Assembly: GCF_019976755.1 (NCBI RefSeq)
Contig: NZ_AP023441.1
Span: forward strand, 5,577,501 to 5,641,500
Source: Nostoc sp. MS1
Lineage (GTDB): Bacteria; Cyanobacteriota; Cyanobacteriia; Cyanobacteriales; Nostocaceae
Length of the DNA stretch: 64,000 bases
Direction: 5' to 3'
The number at the start of each line of letters is the position of its first letter. The first letter of the stretch is position 1. Both the position numbers and the translations under genes were made by a program. Below the pieces are notes generated by a model. The model was given only the letters and a program-made list of their open reading frames with translations, did no database searches and was not told the DNA's origin. This document shows positions 44,856 through 54,437 of the stretch, piece by piece.

Positions 44856-45263
44856 ATGCTTTCTGATTCATCATCAAACAAAATGGAACAAACAACTAAA
44901 ACAATTGATATAGATGGTCATCGTCCAGTAGATCCTAGTAACGTGGAAATTAAGGAAACAATTGACATAGATGGTCAGCGCCCAATTGAGAAGTCTGAAA
45001 ATTACTCAGACAAAACAATCGATATAGATGGTCAACGCCCAATTGCTAAAAGTGATTTGCCAGACGGTGAGATGCTAAACGTAGATGGCAAACGTCCAAT
45101 TGACCCTAATGAATTAGAGATAGAGGAAATCTTGGAGATAGATGGTCAACGTCCAATTACTAAGAATAGTTTTCAATTTCAAGATACTTTAGAAGTAGAT
45201 GGTATTCGTCCAATTTCAGATAGTACTGTTGAAAAACAAATACCAACAGATTATATCGATTAA
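44856..45263 (+). CDS. Protein with six exact 19-residue DGxRP repeats
   Basis: 135 aa; the alternative start is the ATG at 44883. It contains six copies of (T/I/M)-(I/L)-x-(I/V)-D-G-x-R-P-(I/V): the Gly residues stand at positions 21, 40, 59, 78, 97 and 116, an exact 19-residue period. The spacers are acidic and differ (VDPSNVEIKE, IEKSENYSDK). There is no signal peptide or membrane helix. The pattern suggests an extended acidic scaffold of equal binding units, perhaps for a metal or partner protein. I recognise no family. It lies just right of the IS, but without repeat relics of it. Confidence 0.7.
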   Translation: MLSDSSSNKMEQTTKTIDIDGHRPVDPSNVEIKETIDIDGQRPIEKSENYSDKTIDIDGQRPIAKSDLPDGEMLNVDGKRPIDPNELEIEEILEIDGQRPITKNSFQFQDTLEVDGIRPISDSTVEKQIPTDYID

Positions 45264-45391
45264 GATTACAAGTTTTTTAGGCTAGTCAATTGATAAGACA
45301 AAATTGCAACCTGCCCATCATCAGGAGCCACAAAGTGATACACACTTTCTCTATGACCTATTAATCCTAGCCTTCCCACATACGATAGTGG

Positions 45392-45784
45392 TCAATCTAA
45401 ACTTATTCTCCATAACCCTTCTAACGAATTAGACTGTTGCAATTGACTACCAGTAGTATTAGTCCAATCATTATCATATGCCAAGCCTACACTGAGTATA
45501 TTACTGACAGGATATTGCCCTAACTTGCCAAAACCTTCAATATTATTTGAATCAACGATTACCGGATTATTCAACCGTATAGTTATCTGGTTGCCGTCTT
45601 CAAAATAGATTTTGGCTAGTTGTTTGTCAAAGATTACTTGAACTTTGTATACTCCACCAGTCGCATAATAGTAAGCTCTCGCAGGGAGCTTTTGTCCATC
45701 AATATTTTGCCCTTTAAACTCAACTGCGATCGCTGGTGTGTTAAGTATCAGTAAAGCAGGCACAACCAAACCTAATATTCTCAT
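45392..45784 (-). CDS. Secreted hypothetical protein
   Basis: 130 aa. It begins with a short signal peptide (MRILGLVVPALLILNTPAIA). The remainder is beta-rich and Tyr/Asn-rich, lacks Cys and has no motif I can name. It is likely periplasmic and is monocistronic. Confidence is moderate because only the signal peptide and coding composition support it. Confidence 0.6.
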   Translation of the reverse strand: MRILGLVVPALLILNTPAIAVEFKGQNIDGQKLPARAYYYATGGVYKVQVIFDKQLAKIYFEDGNQITIRLNNPVIVDSNNIEGFGKLGQYPVSNILSVGLAYDNDWTNTTGSQLQQSNSLEGLWRISLD

Positions 45785-46005
45785 TGCTTTTTTAAGAAAA
45801 ATTAGTTATCACCTATTTTCTACTTTAAAGCATAAATTTTATCTATGATGCAGATGAATGAATCACCTGCAAATTGGCACTCAATGTTTTGCTGTTGCAG
45901 TTTCAATAGAGATATCAAAATACTGGAATAAACAATAAGTTGTAATTACAAAAATGAACAACAAGCAGGAAGTTTACTAGCACTTTATCAACAAACTCAA
46001 GCGAT

Positions 46006-47280
46006 TTATGTCATGACCTGCCGCACCGGAATTTGCACGACGAACTCGGTTCCTTGTCCTACAGTAGAATGACACTCAATTTTACCACCGTGTTTTTCGG
46101 TGACAATCTGATAGCTAATTGATAGCCCTAAACCAGTTCCTTTCCCAACGGGTTTGGTGGTAAAAAAAGGATTGAACAGTTGAGAGCAAATCGATTCTGG
46201 AATGCCGACTCCATTATCAGCAATGCCAACTGTGACCCAGTTGGTATCGATAACAGAAGTACGGATGGTGATGGTAGGGGAGGTGATGTTTGATTCTTCT
46301 AAAGCATCGATCGCATTACTCAAAATATTCATAAATACTTGGTTAAGTTGACTGGGGTAGCATTCAACTTCCGGTAACTGTGCGTAGTCTTTAATGACTT
46401 GAATGGCGGGAAAATTCGGTTTGGCTTTAAGACGGTGTTGTAAAATCACTAACGTGCTATTAATGCCTGCATGAATATCGACGGGTTTAAATTCGGATTC
46501 ATCCAAACGGGAGAAGTTACGCAGAGAAAGGACGAGGTGGCGAATACGCTCACTGCCCATTTCCATCGAACCCAACATCTTCAACAAATCCGCTTGCAAA
46601 AATTCCACATCCAAGTCTTCGGCCCGCTCTTGAATTTCCGCTACTGGGTTGGGATAGTGCTGTTGGTAGAGTTGGACAAATTCCATTAAATTTTGAGTAT
46701 ATTCCTTGACATGGGAAAGATTGCCGTGGATGAAATTTACAGGATTATTGATTTCGTGGGCAATTCCTGCCACTAACTGACCCAGAGCCGACATTTTTTC
46801 ACCCTGTACTAAATGTAGTTGGGCTTTTTTAAGGCTTTCTAATGCTTGATTGAGTTCTTGTGTGCGCTGTTCCATGCTACGAGTAGCATGACGCAGTTGC
46901 AGATGTACCCGGATGCGTGCCAACACTTCCTCATTCTGAATCGGTTTGGTGATGTAATCCACTGCACCCAGGCTTAAGCCTTTGACTTTATCCACTGAGT
47001 CAGAAAGAGCGGTCATGAAAATCACCGGAATGTCGCCAGTGGCAGGATTGGCTTTGAGTCGTTGACAAGTTTCAAAGCCATCGATTCCTGGCATCATCAC
47101 ATCCAATAAAATCAAATTAGGTTGAGACATTTGCAGACGTTGCAGGGCAGTTTCACCATTTTTGGCGATCGCTACTCGGTATCCCTTTTCAGTAAGCAAA
47201 TCAAACAAAACTTGTAGATTGGTAGGGGTGTCGTCCACAACTAAAATTGTATTTTCCTGAGCCAAGCAATCAACAGACAT
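46006..47280 (-). CDS. REC-HK hybrid kinase
   Basis: 424 aa, soluble. An N-terminal receiver has DDTP, phospho-Asp in ILLDVMMPGIDGFET and Lys in TKPIQ. A coiled-coil linker and a dimerisation domain with the phospho-His in LVAGIAHEINNPVNF follow, then an HATPase with N-box NILSNAIDAL, G1 IADNGVGIP and GKGTGLGLSI. The kinase has a receiver in place of a sensor domain, so it passes signals from an upstream kinase. The large hybrid kinase lies 47 bp upstream on the same strand; the two very likely form a relay operon. Confidence 0.92.
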   Translation of the reverse strand: MSVDCLAQENTILVVDDTPTNLQVLFDLLTEKGYRVAIAKNGETALQRLQMSQPNLILLDVMMPGIDGFETCQRLKANPATGDIPVIFMTALSDSVDKVKGLSLGAVDYITKPIQNEEVLARIRVHLQLRHATRSMEQRTQELNQALESLKKAQLHLVQGEKMSALGQLVAGIAHEINNPVNFIHGNLSHVKEYTQNLMEFVQLYQQHYPNPVAEIQERAEDLDVEFLQADLLKMLGSMEMGSERIRHLVLSLRNFSRLDESEFKPVDIHAGINSTLVILQHRLKAKPNFPAIQVIKDYAQLPEVECYPSQLNQVFMNILSNAIDALEESNITSPTITIRTSVIDTNWVTVGIADNGVGIPESICSQLFNPFFTTKPVGKGTGLGLSISYQIVTEKHGGKIECHSTVGQGTEFVVQIPVRQVMT

Positions 47281-47327
47281 AGTTACATACCTAAAATCAA
47301 TAGAGTGTTTCGGCGTAAGGTAGATGA

Positions 47328-50081
47328 TTATATTGCCCTTTCCAGCAAACGTAGAATGGCTTCATCATCAAAGTTATGGCACAGTTCCAGAACCCGGTTA
47401 GCAAAAGCAGCATATTCAGGCGCTAATTGCTTAATTCGCTGTGCTTGTTGTTGGACATCGGTCATAAATCCACCTTGGATAGCGGTGTAAAGGGCAGTGA
47501 GTTCTGTCGGTGGGGGTAGCACTAGGTCAGCTTCATTGTCAGTTGTTGCAACGGCTGGGGCGGTTTCTGGTAAAGCTTCATAAACCCATTGCAACTGTAA
47601 AAGTCGCTTTAATTCAGCTAATAACCCTGTATACTCGATGGGTTTTGGCAAAAAGATATTACATCCAGCCTCCAGACTGCTGTGCATATCCACTTGGGAG
47701 AGAGTGGCGGGAGAAGCGATGATGGGGATGGTGGCAAAGTCAGACAATTGGCGTAGGCGACGAGTCATTTCTAAGCCGTCCATAACAGACATATGTATGT
47801 CAGTGATGATCAAGTCGGGACGCATTTGTAAGGCGGTGTTAAAACCAGCTTGTCCATCGCTGGCTTGTGCCAACTTAAAGCCCAACGGTTCCAACATATT
47901 GACTACAACCAAGCAGTTTTCTAAGTAGTCATCAACTACCAGAATTTTCCGTCGTTCGCCTTGATAACCAATCACTTTTTCATGGTTGGTCTGTTCTGGT
48001 GTCCAGTCGGAAGCTATAGGCAAATCTACTTCAAACCAGAAGCAACTTCCCTGACCAAGTACACTCTCAACTCGAATGGTACTGCCCATCTTCTCAATTA
48101 TCTGCTGGCTGATAGCCAAGCCCAAACCAGTACCTTCAATATTGCGTTCTCGTTTTCCTGCCTGTTCAAAGGGTAAGAAAATCGTTGCCAGTTTGTCTGG
48201 AGGAATGCCGATACCCGTATCTTTGATTTGGAAACGAATCCGGCAGATATGGTCTGATTCAATTGGTACATCAACAACTTCGATTCGAAAGCTGACTATG
48301 CCGACATCGGTGAACTTGACGGCGTTACTGAGCAAATTCAATAAAACTTGCCGCAACCGCTTGTCATCGGCGTGGATGGCAGTAGGTAGGTTGGCGGTTG
48401 GCTGATAATAAAACTCCACACCCTTTTGTTCAGCCTTAACTCGGCAGATATCAACGGTGGAGGCGAGGAAATTTGCTAAGTGGAAGTCCTGGGGATAGAG
48501 TTCCATCTTCTGGGCTTCCAACTTCGACAGATCCAAAATATCGTTGATCAGGGTTAACAAGTGGTAAGCGCACTGGTGAATTACACCCAGTCCTTTAAGT
48601 TGTTTTGGGGTAGTAGCAGAGTCACGCAGGAGGATTTGGGCATAGCCGAGAATGCCATTGAGTGGAGTCCGCAGTTCGTGGTTCATGTTGGCGAGAAATT
48701 CGCTCTTGGTGCGGTTGGCGGCTTCGGCGATTTCCTTGGCCTGTTGCAATTGATCTGTCCGTTCTAGTACTCGATGCTCTAGTTCTGCCTTACTTGTTTC
48801 TAAAGCAGTGAAGGATTCACGCAGTTGCCCGGCCATTTGGTTGAAGGAATGGGTAAGAGATTGCAGTTCTTGAATGCTGCTGCCGATAACTATTTGGTCT
48901 AAGTTACCATTTGCTACTGCCTGACTCGCCTGATTAACGCGCAGGATGGGAATTGCTAACCAACGTGAGGTGAAAATCCCGCTCACCGTTGCTATTGCCA
49001 ATGCTCCCATACAAAGCCAGATAGTAGTTTGGGTATTAGCGTTGATTTGTGCCATAAAGCTACTTTCTGGCACGCTGGTAATGATGAACCATTCCAAGCC
49101 ATATTGGTCACGCCAAGGCGCAATATTTGTATAGTACTTCTGTCCTTGAAAATTGATTTTGAGGTCTTGAGCATGAGTGAGGGTATGCAGGTCTGGAAGA
49201 CGCTTTTGGATATCTTTTGCTAAAGCGCTCACAACCGGATTGGGGCTGTCTGTGGCTTTGATGCGTTTAATTTCCTGACTGGTAACAGTAAAAGGCTGTT
49301 CTAGAGCGGAATTTGCTACCAACATGCCATTTCGCTCTAGGATAAATACTTGCCCAGAGCGGCTGATATCTAATGTGCGGAGAAATTTACTCAGTTTTAA
49401 CAGATGAATATCTACCCCTACCACAGCCAACAATTGACCTTTAGCATCATAAACTGGGCGACCTGCTGATGCCGCAATGTAGGGTGGATATGTAGATTGG
49501 TAGTAGGTGTAGATTCTACTCCAGATAGGTTTTCCGGCTTTGATGGGTTCGGTGTAAATAACCTCGTTAACAGTGTCCCAAGTCGACGTATCGATAACTT
49601 GAGTAGGATTGCCATCGTGATCTGTCAGATAAGTGGTGTTGTTTTTAGGGTTACTAGATGTATATTTAGTCGTATCATCAATGGTGACAGTTTTACCATC
49701 GTAACGTGCTGCTCCAGCACCTTCCCCTGTAGGTAGATTCAGGCTAATGTAAGTCACATCATAAGCCTGCATTTGCTGCCAGAAAAATTTGGCAACATTT
49801 TGGCGATAGCGTACATTTAAAAATCCCAAACGTATGGCATTAGCATTGATTTGGTTGATTTGATGCGGAATTGCCAAATAGGTTTCTAGATGGCTATTTA
49901 CTTGGCTGCTAGTACGTTTCATCAACTGCTTTGCCAAATCTTGAACCGCTTTCTCACTATTTTTGAATGACACATACCCAACCAATCCTACTGCCCCAAA
50001 AATCTGCAATACGAAGGGTACAATTAATACCAACTGCAAGGGGAAAGAGCGGGTTTTTAGAAAAGATAAACTCTTCTTCAT
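47328..50081 (-). CDS. dCache-HAMP hybrid histidine kinase with receiver
   Basis: 917 aa. TM1 (LVLIVPFVLQIFGAVGLVGY, about 17-37) and TM2 (about 350-375) flank a dCache ligand domain. HAMP, a coiled coil, HisKA with the His in MNHELRTPLNGILG and HATPase (GTGLGLAISQQ) follow. A receiver (VVDDYLEN, ITDIHMSVMDG, LPKP) comes next. The last 80 residues are helical and may be a docking tail. Same architecture as the kinase at 9709 without the PAS units. It should pass phosphate to the REC-HK downstream. Confidence 0.92.
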   Translation of the reverse strand: MKKSLSFLKTRSFPLQLVLIVPFVLQIFGAVGLVGYVSFKNSEKAVQDLAKQLMKRTSSQVNSHLETYLAIPHQINQINANAIRLGFLNVRYRQNVAKFFWQQMQAYDVTYISLNLPTGEGAGAARYDGKTVTIDDTTKYTSSNPKNNTTYLTDHDGNPTQVIDTSTWDTVNEVIYTEPIKAGKPIWSRIYTYYQSTYPPYIAASAGRPVYDAKGQLLAVVGVDIHLLKLSKFLRTLDISRSGQVFILERNGMLVANSALEQPFTVTSQEIKRIKATDSPNPVVSALAKDIQKRLPDLHTLTHAQDLKINFQGQKYYTNIAPWRDQYGLEWFIITSVPESSFMAQINANTQTTIWLCMGALAIATVSGIFTSRWLAIPILRVNQASQAVANGNLDQIVIGSSIQELQSLTHSFNQMAGQLRESFTALETSKAELEHRVLERTDQLQQAKEIAEAANRTKSEFLANMNHELRTPLNGILGYAQILLRDSATTPKQLKGLGVIHQCAYHLLTLINDILDLSKLEAQKMELYPQDFHLANFLASTVDICRVKAEQKGVEFYYQPTANLPTAIHADDKRLRQVLLNLLSNAVKFTDVGIVSFRIEVVDVPIESDHICRIRFQIKDTGIGIPPDKLATIFLPFEQAGKRERNIEGTGLGLAISQQIIEKMGSTIRVESVLGQGSCFWFEVDLPIASDWTPEQTNHEKVIGYQGERRKILVVDDYLENCLVVVNMLEPLGFKLAQASDGQAGFNTALQMRPDLIITDIHMSVMDGLEMTRRLRQLSDFATIPIIASPATLSQVDMHSSLEAGCNIFLPKPIEYTGLLAELKRLLQLQWVYEALPETAPAVATTDNEADLVLPPPTELTALYTAIQGGFMTDVQQQAQRIKQLAPEYAAFANRVLELCHNFDDEAILRLLERAI

Positions 50082-50733
50082 AACTGAAAAAGCCCAGGCA
50101 TCACGAGCTGAGGTGTAAGTATCAGCCCCAACATGGCAGATCCTAGAAATGATAGGTCAACAGACAACGATGACGATAGCCCAAGCTTTGGTATGTATTG
50201 TCTTAACCACCTTTCAAGTGAAAGATGTCCGTTTTTTGTAGATATTAAACCTATTATTCGGTTCGTTACGCTCATACGTGATTTTTGCCCAATCCTCAAG
50301 GAGAACTACAATATCCAACAGATACTGCCATTGCTCACAAACCAGTTAAGTTGAGACAATATCTCTCATCAGATATAGTTCCCAAATTGAGCGCTCAAAC
50401 TACAACATTTGTACAGTGATACCATTTTGGATTTTAGATTTTAGATTTTGGATTTTGAAATGCTTCATTAGTGAACTTTTCAGTAATCCATTTGTCGCAA
50501 TCATTTTTCAAATTAGTATGAGTTTTTAAATGTTGCAGTGTCAAATTAATATGATTAAAGGTGTAAAGCTTGTACTCCCTAACTTTAAGCTCAAAAGTAC
50601 CACTGGGAGCTTACAAGTCACATAACAGAAGGCAACGTATTCCCTGCATTCAAGCTTTGAAAATGTCCGCGCACTGTGTGGCTACAGCTATATCAACGCA
50701 AACATCTGCAAAACTACGTAAGATTTTACTCAA
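50082..50733. other. Intergenic region
   Basis: 652 bp with a short ttttagattttggattttg repeat (about 50428-50460) related to those at 761-826 and 54467-54625. No gene is seen; several short frames are random. Confidence 0.45.
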
Positions 50734-50841
50734 GTGACATTAATTTTAATATATACACCGACTATATTAGCACTCATTCCAGAAGCGATCGCCTTTTCTA
50801 TCATCGCAGGTGTAGATGCAAAAGTTGGGCTATATACCTAA
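50734..50841 (+). pseudogene. SulP-family transporter remnant
   Basis: A 35-codon plus-strand frame from a GTG at 50734 reads ...PTILALIPEAIAFSIIAGVD then AKVGLYT and ends in a stop. The PEAIAFSIIAGVDxKVGLY block is the conserved first membrane region of SulP/BicA-type anion transporters, whose full length is about 550 aa. Nothing else of the gene is present. It overlaps the 3' end of the minus-strand GMC gene by 4 bp, so the insertion of the oxidoreductase cluster may have truncated it. Confidence 0.6.
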
Positions 50842-52382
50842 GACAGGATGCTGGATTTTTCGTTACTTTTGGGGTTAATTAAGTCGGCTGCCTTTTCACC
50901 AATCATGATCGTAGATGCGTTCGTATTTCCAGATGGAATGGTTGGCATTACAGAGGCATCGACAACGCGCAATCCTTCAATTCCGTGAACTCGGAGTTGA
51001 GCATCAACTACCGCCAGTACATCGTTGCCCATTTTACACGTACCCACAGGATGCCAATAGGTATTAGCAGTTTGTCGAATGTAATCAGCGATCGCTTCAT
51101 CACTGGTTATATCTTTACCGGGAGCCACTTCCTCCCTCAAGACTTTATCAAAAGCAGCAGAATGAGCAAGTTGACGGGCAATTTTCATGCCTTCTCCCAG
51201 CACTTGTAAATCAGTCTCAAACTGAAGATAGTTCACTTGAATAACGGCTGGATCGAGTGGATTTGTTGAGCGCAGCGTCACAGTACCACGACTTTGAGGT
51301 TTGATCAGACAAACAACCAATGTGGCTCCTGAAACATCATGGGTAAGAGTTGGAGACAACAGAGCCGGGCTAAAGAGGAACTGTAAGTCTGGTGCAACTT
51401 CGTTAGTTTTACCGCTATGCAGAAATAGCCCAGCTTCGACTATATTACTGGTAGGTGCGATCGCAGGTTGCGCTTGACTCGATTGGTAGCCAACAACCGC
51501 CAGTAGATGATCTTGCAGATTTTTACCCACCCCAGGCAAATCAACAATCACTGGAATGTCGAAGGCGTGTAGATGTTCCGCCGAACCAATTCCAGAGAGC
51601 ATCAATAGCTTGGCAGAATCGAACACACCTGCCGATAGAATCACTTCCTGATTGACATAAACTTGGTGCAGTGTTCCTTGGTGTAAATATTCAACCCCAA
51701 CCGTGCAAGTTCCCTTAAACAATAGTCGAGTCACTAATGCACCAGTTTGAACAGTTAAATTAGGACGAGCCAGAATCGGCACAAGAAATGCGGCGGCGGC
51801 ACTATGTCGCTTACCATTTTTGATAGTTAATTGATATAGTCCCGCACCTTCTTGTTGTGCGCCATTGAAATCGGGATTGCGGCCGTAGCCGAGTTGCTCT
51901 GCTGCTGTGATAAATTGCTCTGACATGACAGCAGGCGCGAGCGGATTAGTAACGCTCAAGGCTCCATCAACACCGTGAAATTCGGACGCGCCTCGCTGCT
52001 GGTTTTCTGATTTCTTGAAGTAAGGTAATACTTCTGCGTAACTCCAGCCGGGATTGCCGAGTTCTTGCCAACAGTCAAAATCGTGGCGATTGCCTCGAAT
52101 GTATATCATGGCGTTGAGTGAACTGGAGCCACCAGTGACTTTACCACGGGAACACAAAATTTTCCGCTTATTGAGGTGTTGTTCTGGTTCACTCCAGTAA
52201 GCCCAATCAACCTCCGTTCCTAGCAAGCTTGGCCAAGCTACAGGAATCTGGATCTCTGGTTTAGTCGCCGGATTGCCTGCTTCGAGTAACAACACTGTTG
52301 TTTCACCATCTTCTGTCAAACGGTTGGCAACAACACAGCCTGCTGAACCAGCACCGATTACCACATAATCGTATTGAGTCAT
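50838..52382 (-). CDS. GMC-family oxidoreductase (choline dehydrogenase-like)
   Basis: 514 aa from the ATG at 52382, which has GAGG at the right distance. A longer frame would overlap the cupin gene. FAD-binding GAGSAGCVVANRL is at the N-terminus, GMC signature 1 (RGKVTGGSSSLNAMIYIRG) follows and signature 2 lies in ILSAGVFDSAKLLMLSGIG. The catalytic His region reads TYWHPVGTCKMG. These flavoenzymes oxidise alcohols or choline-like substrates; the substrate here is unknown. It is cupin-coupled in the same minus-strand run. Confidence 0.92.
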   Translation of the reverse strand: MTQYDYVVIGAGSAGCVVANRLTEDGETTVLLLEAGNPATKPEIQIPVAWPSLLGTEVDWAYWSEPEQHLNKRKILCSRGKVTGGSSSLNAMIYIRGNRHDFDCWQELGNPGWSYAEVLPYFKKSENQQRGASEFHGVDGALSVTNPLAPAVMSEQFITAAEQLGYGRNPDFNGAQQEGAGLYQLTIKNGKRHSAAAAFLVPILARPNLTVQTGALVTRLLFKGTCTVGVEYLHQGTLHQVYVNQEVILSAGVFDSAKLLMLSGIGSAEHLHAFDIPVIVDLPGVGKNLQDHLLAVVGYQSSQAQPAIAPTSNIVEAGLFLHSGKTNEVAPDLQFLFSPALLSPTLTHDVSGATLVVCLIKPQSRGTVTLRSTNPLDPAVIQVNYLQFETDLQVLGEGMKIARQLAHSAAFDKVLREEVAPGKDITSDEAIADYIRQTANTYWHPVGTCKMGNDVLAVVDAQLRVHGIEGLRVVDASVMPTIPSGNTNASTIMIGEKAADLINPKSNEKSSILS

Positions 52383-52407
52383 AACATCCTCACTTGTATA
52401 TTCAACT

Positions 52408-52728
52408 TCATGTATGCAGAAATGCAAGATTTTCCAAGGCATGGAGCGCATGGTGGGTGTTTGCAGGCAAATAAACAAATACTCCTGGTTCCAAAGTAAT
52501 TTCACGTCCTTGCAGAGTAAGTACTCCCCGTCCTTCGATTACAGTCACCGAAATATTCCGAGGAGCAGTATGCTCAGGCATTTTTGTTCCAGCCGTCAGA
52601 CAGAGTAAAGAGAAACTGTGTTGTTCATCTTGTACTAACGCTTTGCGAGTCACTCCGGGTTTCGTGTAATCTGCTAATTCCCGCAGATTAGCTGTCATTT
52701 CAGGATTATTTTTGGAGGGGTATACCAT
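52408..52728 (-). CDS. Small cupin-domain protein
   Basis: 106 aa. It has a beta-barrel cupin with the motif stretch PEHTAPRNISVTVIEGRG and the second block YLPANTHHALHALEN. Motif 1 lacks one of the usual two adjacent His, so metal binding may be altered. The stop is 25 bp before the GMC start. Cupins beside oxidoreductases often act as isomerases, dioxygenases or sensors; no specific function can be read. Confidence 0.85.
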   Translation of the reverse strand: MVYPSKNNPEMTANLRELADYTKPGVTRKALVQDEQHSFSLLCLTAGTKMPEHTAPRNISVTVIEGRGVLTLQGREITLEPGVFVYLPANTHHALHALENLAFLHT

Positions 52729-52761
52729 GATTTATCTCCTGTTATTTCAAGGTTTATGGAA

Positions 52762-53451
52762 TCAATCCTGTTGTTCGACGCTGGTAGGAACCAATTCAAA
52801 AACAGTATGGGGACTTTTGAAAGTTTGCCGTGCTTCTGGTAGCTGGAGCGCCTCCATTGTTTTGACGTGTTCGCATTCGTCATCTCGAATATTCACGAAT
52901 ACGTCGTAGAGATTATCCACTTTCGGGCGGCGAAATTTATGATCTGATGTAAACTGGGTTTCTTCAAACATATAGAGATCGCCATCGCGGTAGTAGTTAA
53001 TTGCGACTTTGGGCGCTGTTTGAGCTTTCAGTTCTGTTTCATGAGCTTTCAAGTAGTCGTCGTAGGTATGGTAAGCATGATTTTCAATCAGTTCCATTAG
53101 GTAATACGCATACTTGGGAAACAGCATATAGATGAGGACGACTACCCAGTAGTATGCTACTGCAATGTGTTGAGCAACGAAGCGATCAATCCAATAGCGA
53201 TCACCACCCATTGATTCCATAATTAACAGATGATGTAATTCGTTCCAAGTTTCGGCGAAATGAACTTTCAACAAGTCAGCTTTGCGCCAGTAACCCAGCG
53301 TCTCGTAAAGATGCAGCACCGAGAGATAGGAAAAATAAGGAACGCGAGCGATTGTTTCCAGCACATAAAACCGAGGGTAAGAACGATTTCCGTAGACGAA
53401 ATCGACAATAAATACAAAAAAACTGACGATCGCTTGAATCAAAACTTTCAT
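52762..53451 (-). CDS. Plastoquinol terminal oxidase / alternative oxidase
   Basis: 229 aa from the ATG at 53451 (GAGGAA precedes it; the frame is open further upstream). Diiron ligands of the AOX/PTOX family are all visible: Glu in VLETIARVPYFSYL, Glu and His in WNELHHLLIMESMG, Glu in ELIENHAYHTYDDYL, and Glu/His in RDDECEHVKTMEAL. PTOX oxidises plastoquinol with O2 to water at the membrane surface and relieves over-reduction of the photosynthetic chain. Neighbours on the same strand are a cupin, GMC oxidoreductase, a 93-aa protein and a universal stress protein. Confidence 0.93.
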   Translation of the reverse strand: MKVLIQAIVSFFVFIVDFVYGNRSYPRFYVLETIARVPYFSYLSVLHLYETLGYWRKADLLKVHFAETWNELHHLLIMESMGGDRYWIDRFVAQHIAVAYYWVVVLIYMLFPKYAYYLMELIENHAYHTYDDYLKAHETELKAQTAPKVAINYYRDGDLYMFEETQFTSDHKFRRPKVDNLYDVFVNIRDDECEHVKTMEALQLPEARQTFKSPHTVFELVPTSVEQQD

Positions 53452-53503
53452 ACTGTATTCCTCTAGAATCAGAACAAATCCCTGATTTGACGATTTCGAG
53501 ATA

Positions 53504-53785
53504 TTATTTGCGCCAGTAGTTATTAGCAGCTGCGATCGTGGCAAACTCTGTTGCAACCGTCTGTCCAACGGCAATTAGCATCATGGCATCATTGCCATAA
53601 ACATCTCGCAGTTGGTTGCGTTTTTCTTCATCCGGCTGAGTCAATTTAATAATTAAGCGTGACATTTTGACTGCTAGTTGTCGTCCTTCTTCTGGTGTCT
53701 CCGTCAATAGTGAGTTATTAGGAACCAATGTAACTTCGGGTGGTATTACAACGGGTGAATTGGTCGGATCTATTACATTATCCAT
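53504..53785 (-). CDS. Small hypothetical protein upstream of PTOX
   Basis: 93 aa from the ATG at 53785 (AGGAA at proper distance); an earlier start at 53845 is in frame but less likely. The N-terminal half is Pro-rich and disordered (DPTNSPVVIPPEVTLVP); the C-terminal half is helical (MSRLIIKLTQPDEEKRNQLR then a second helix). It is 52 bp from the PTOX gene and probably co-transcribed. Family unknown. Confidence 0.65.
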   Translation of the reverse strand: MDNVIDPTNSPVVIPPEVTLVPNNSLLTETPEEGRQLAVKMSRLIIKLTQPDEEKRNQLRDVYGNDAMMLIAVGQTVATEFATIAAANNYWRK

Positions 53786-53909
53786 GTCTAAATTTCCTGA
53801 ATTAGTATTTACTTGTTGAGAACAATTTCGATTCCACGACAACAACTAAGGCAAAAGCTTGAAGTTTATGAATTTAACTTTTGCATTACCACCAATTCAT
53901 AGCCCATTC

Positions 53910-54437
53910 TTAATGAACTACTTGAGCTTCATTGACCACGGGTACTTCAGATTTAAGAGCAACTGGAGTATAAACAACATGCACGGAACAAGGAGCATGG
54001 TGAAAAACATAATTACTCACACTGCCTAAAATCAATTCATTCAAACCAGAATGCCCTCGACGACCGATCACAATTAATTCAGCGCCCCAAGTTCGAGCAA
54101 GTTCACAGATATTCCGGCTGGGATTGCCAGAATTTTGGGTAAATTCAGTGCTTACCCCTGCATTGGTTGCTGACTCTGTATACGATCGCAATAACTTGAA
54201 ACCCTCTTCTTCGTAACTTTGCCACTGCTTCCAATAATCCTCTAGAAGTTCTTTATGTAATGGGTGATATTCAAGAGTAAGCAGTGTAGGTGTTTGGGGG
54301 CTATCTTTTTCTTCACTAGATAGGATATGCAACAGCATCAGGCTTGCTTTAGTTGCCTTTGCTAGAGTCAGCGCTTCATCAAAAACAGCATTACCATTGG
54401 GGGAACGGTCAATTGCAGCTAGAATCTTGTTAAACAT
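53910..54437 (-). CDS. Universal stress protein
   Basis: 175 aa from the ATG at 54437 with CAGGAG in place. UspA fold: N-terminal strand MFNKILAAIDRS, ASLMLLHIL, and the ATP-binding loop IVIGRRGHSGLNELILGSVS with the GxxG-x9-GS pattern. The middle carries a longer helical insert (about 60-85), as in cyanobacterial USPs. It ends with a Val-rich tail. Such proteins bind ATP or AMP and accumulate under stress. It heads the PTOX sub-block. A palindrome-rich leader precedes it. Confidence 0.92.
   Translation of the reverse strand: MFNKILAAIDRSPNGNAVFDEALTLAKATKASLMLLHILSSEEKDSPQTPTLLTLEYHPLHKELLEDYWKQWQSYEEEGFKLLRSYTESATNAGVSTEFTQNSGNPSRNICELARTWGAELIVIGRRGHSGLNELILGSVSNYVFHHAPCSVHVVYTPVALKSEVPVVNEAQVVH

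Noticed and set aside
50676..50882. 68-aa plus frame over the SulP remnant
   Set aside because: A different phase from the remnant; random-looking composition.
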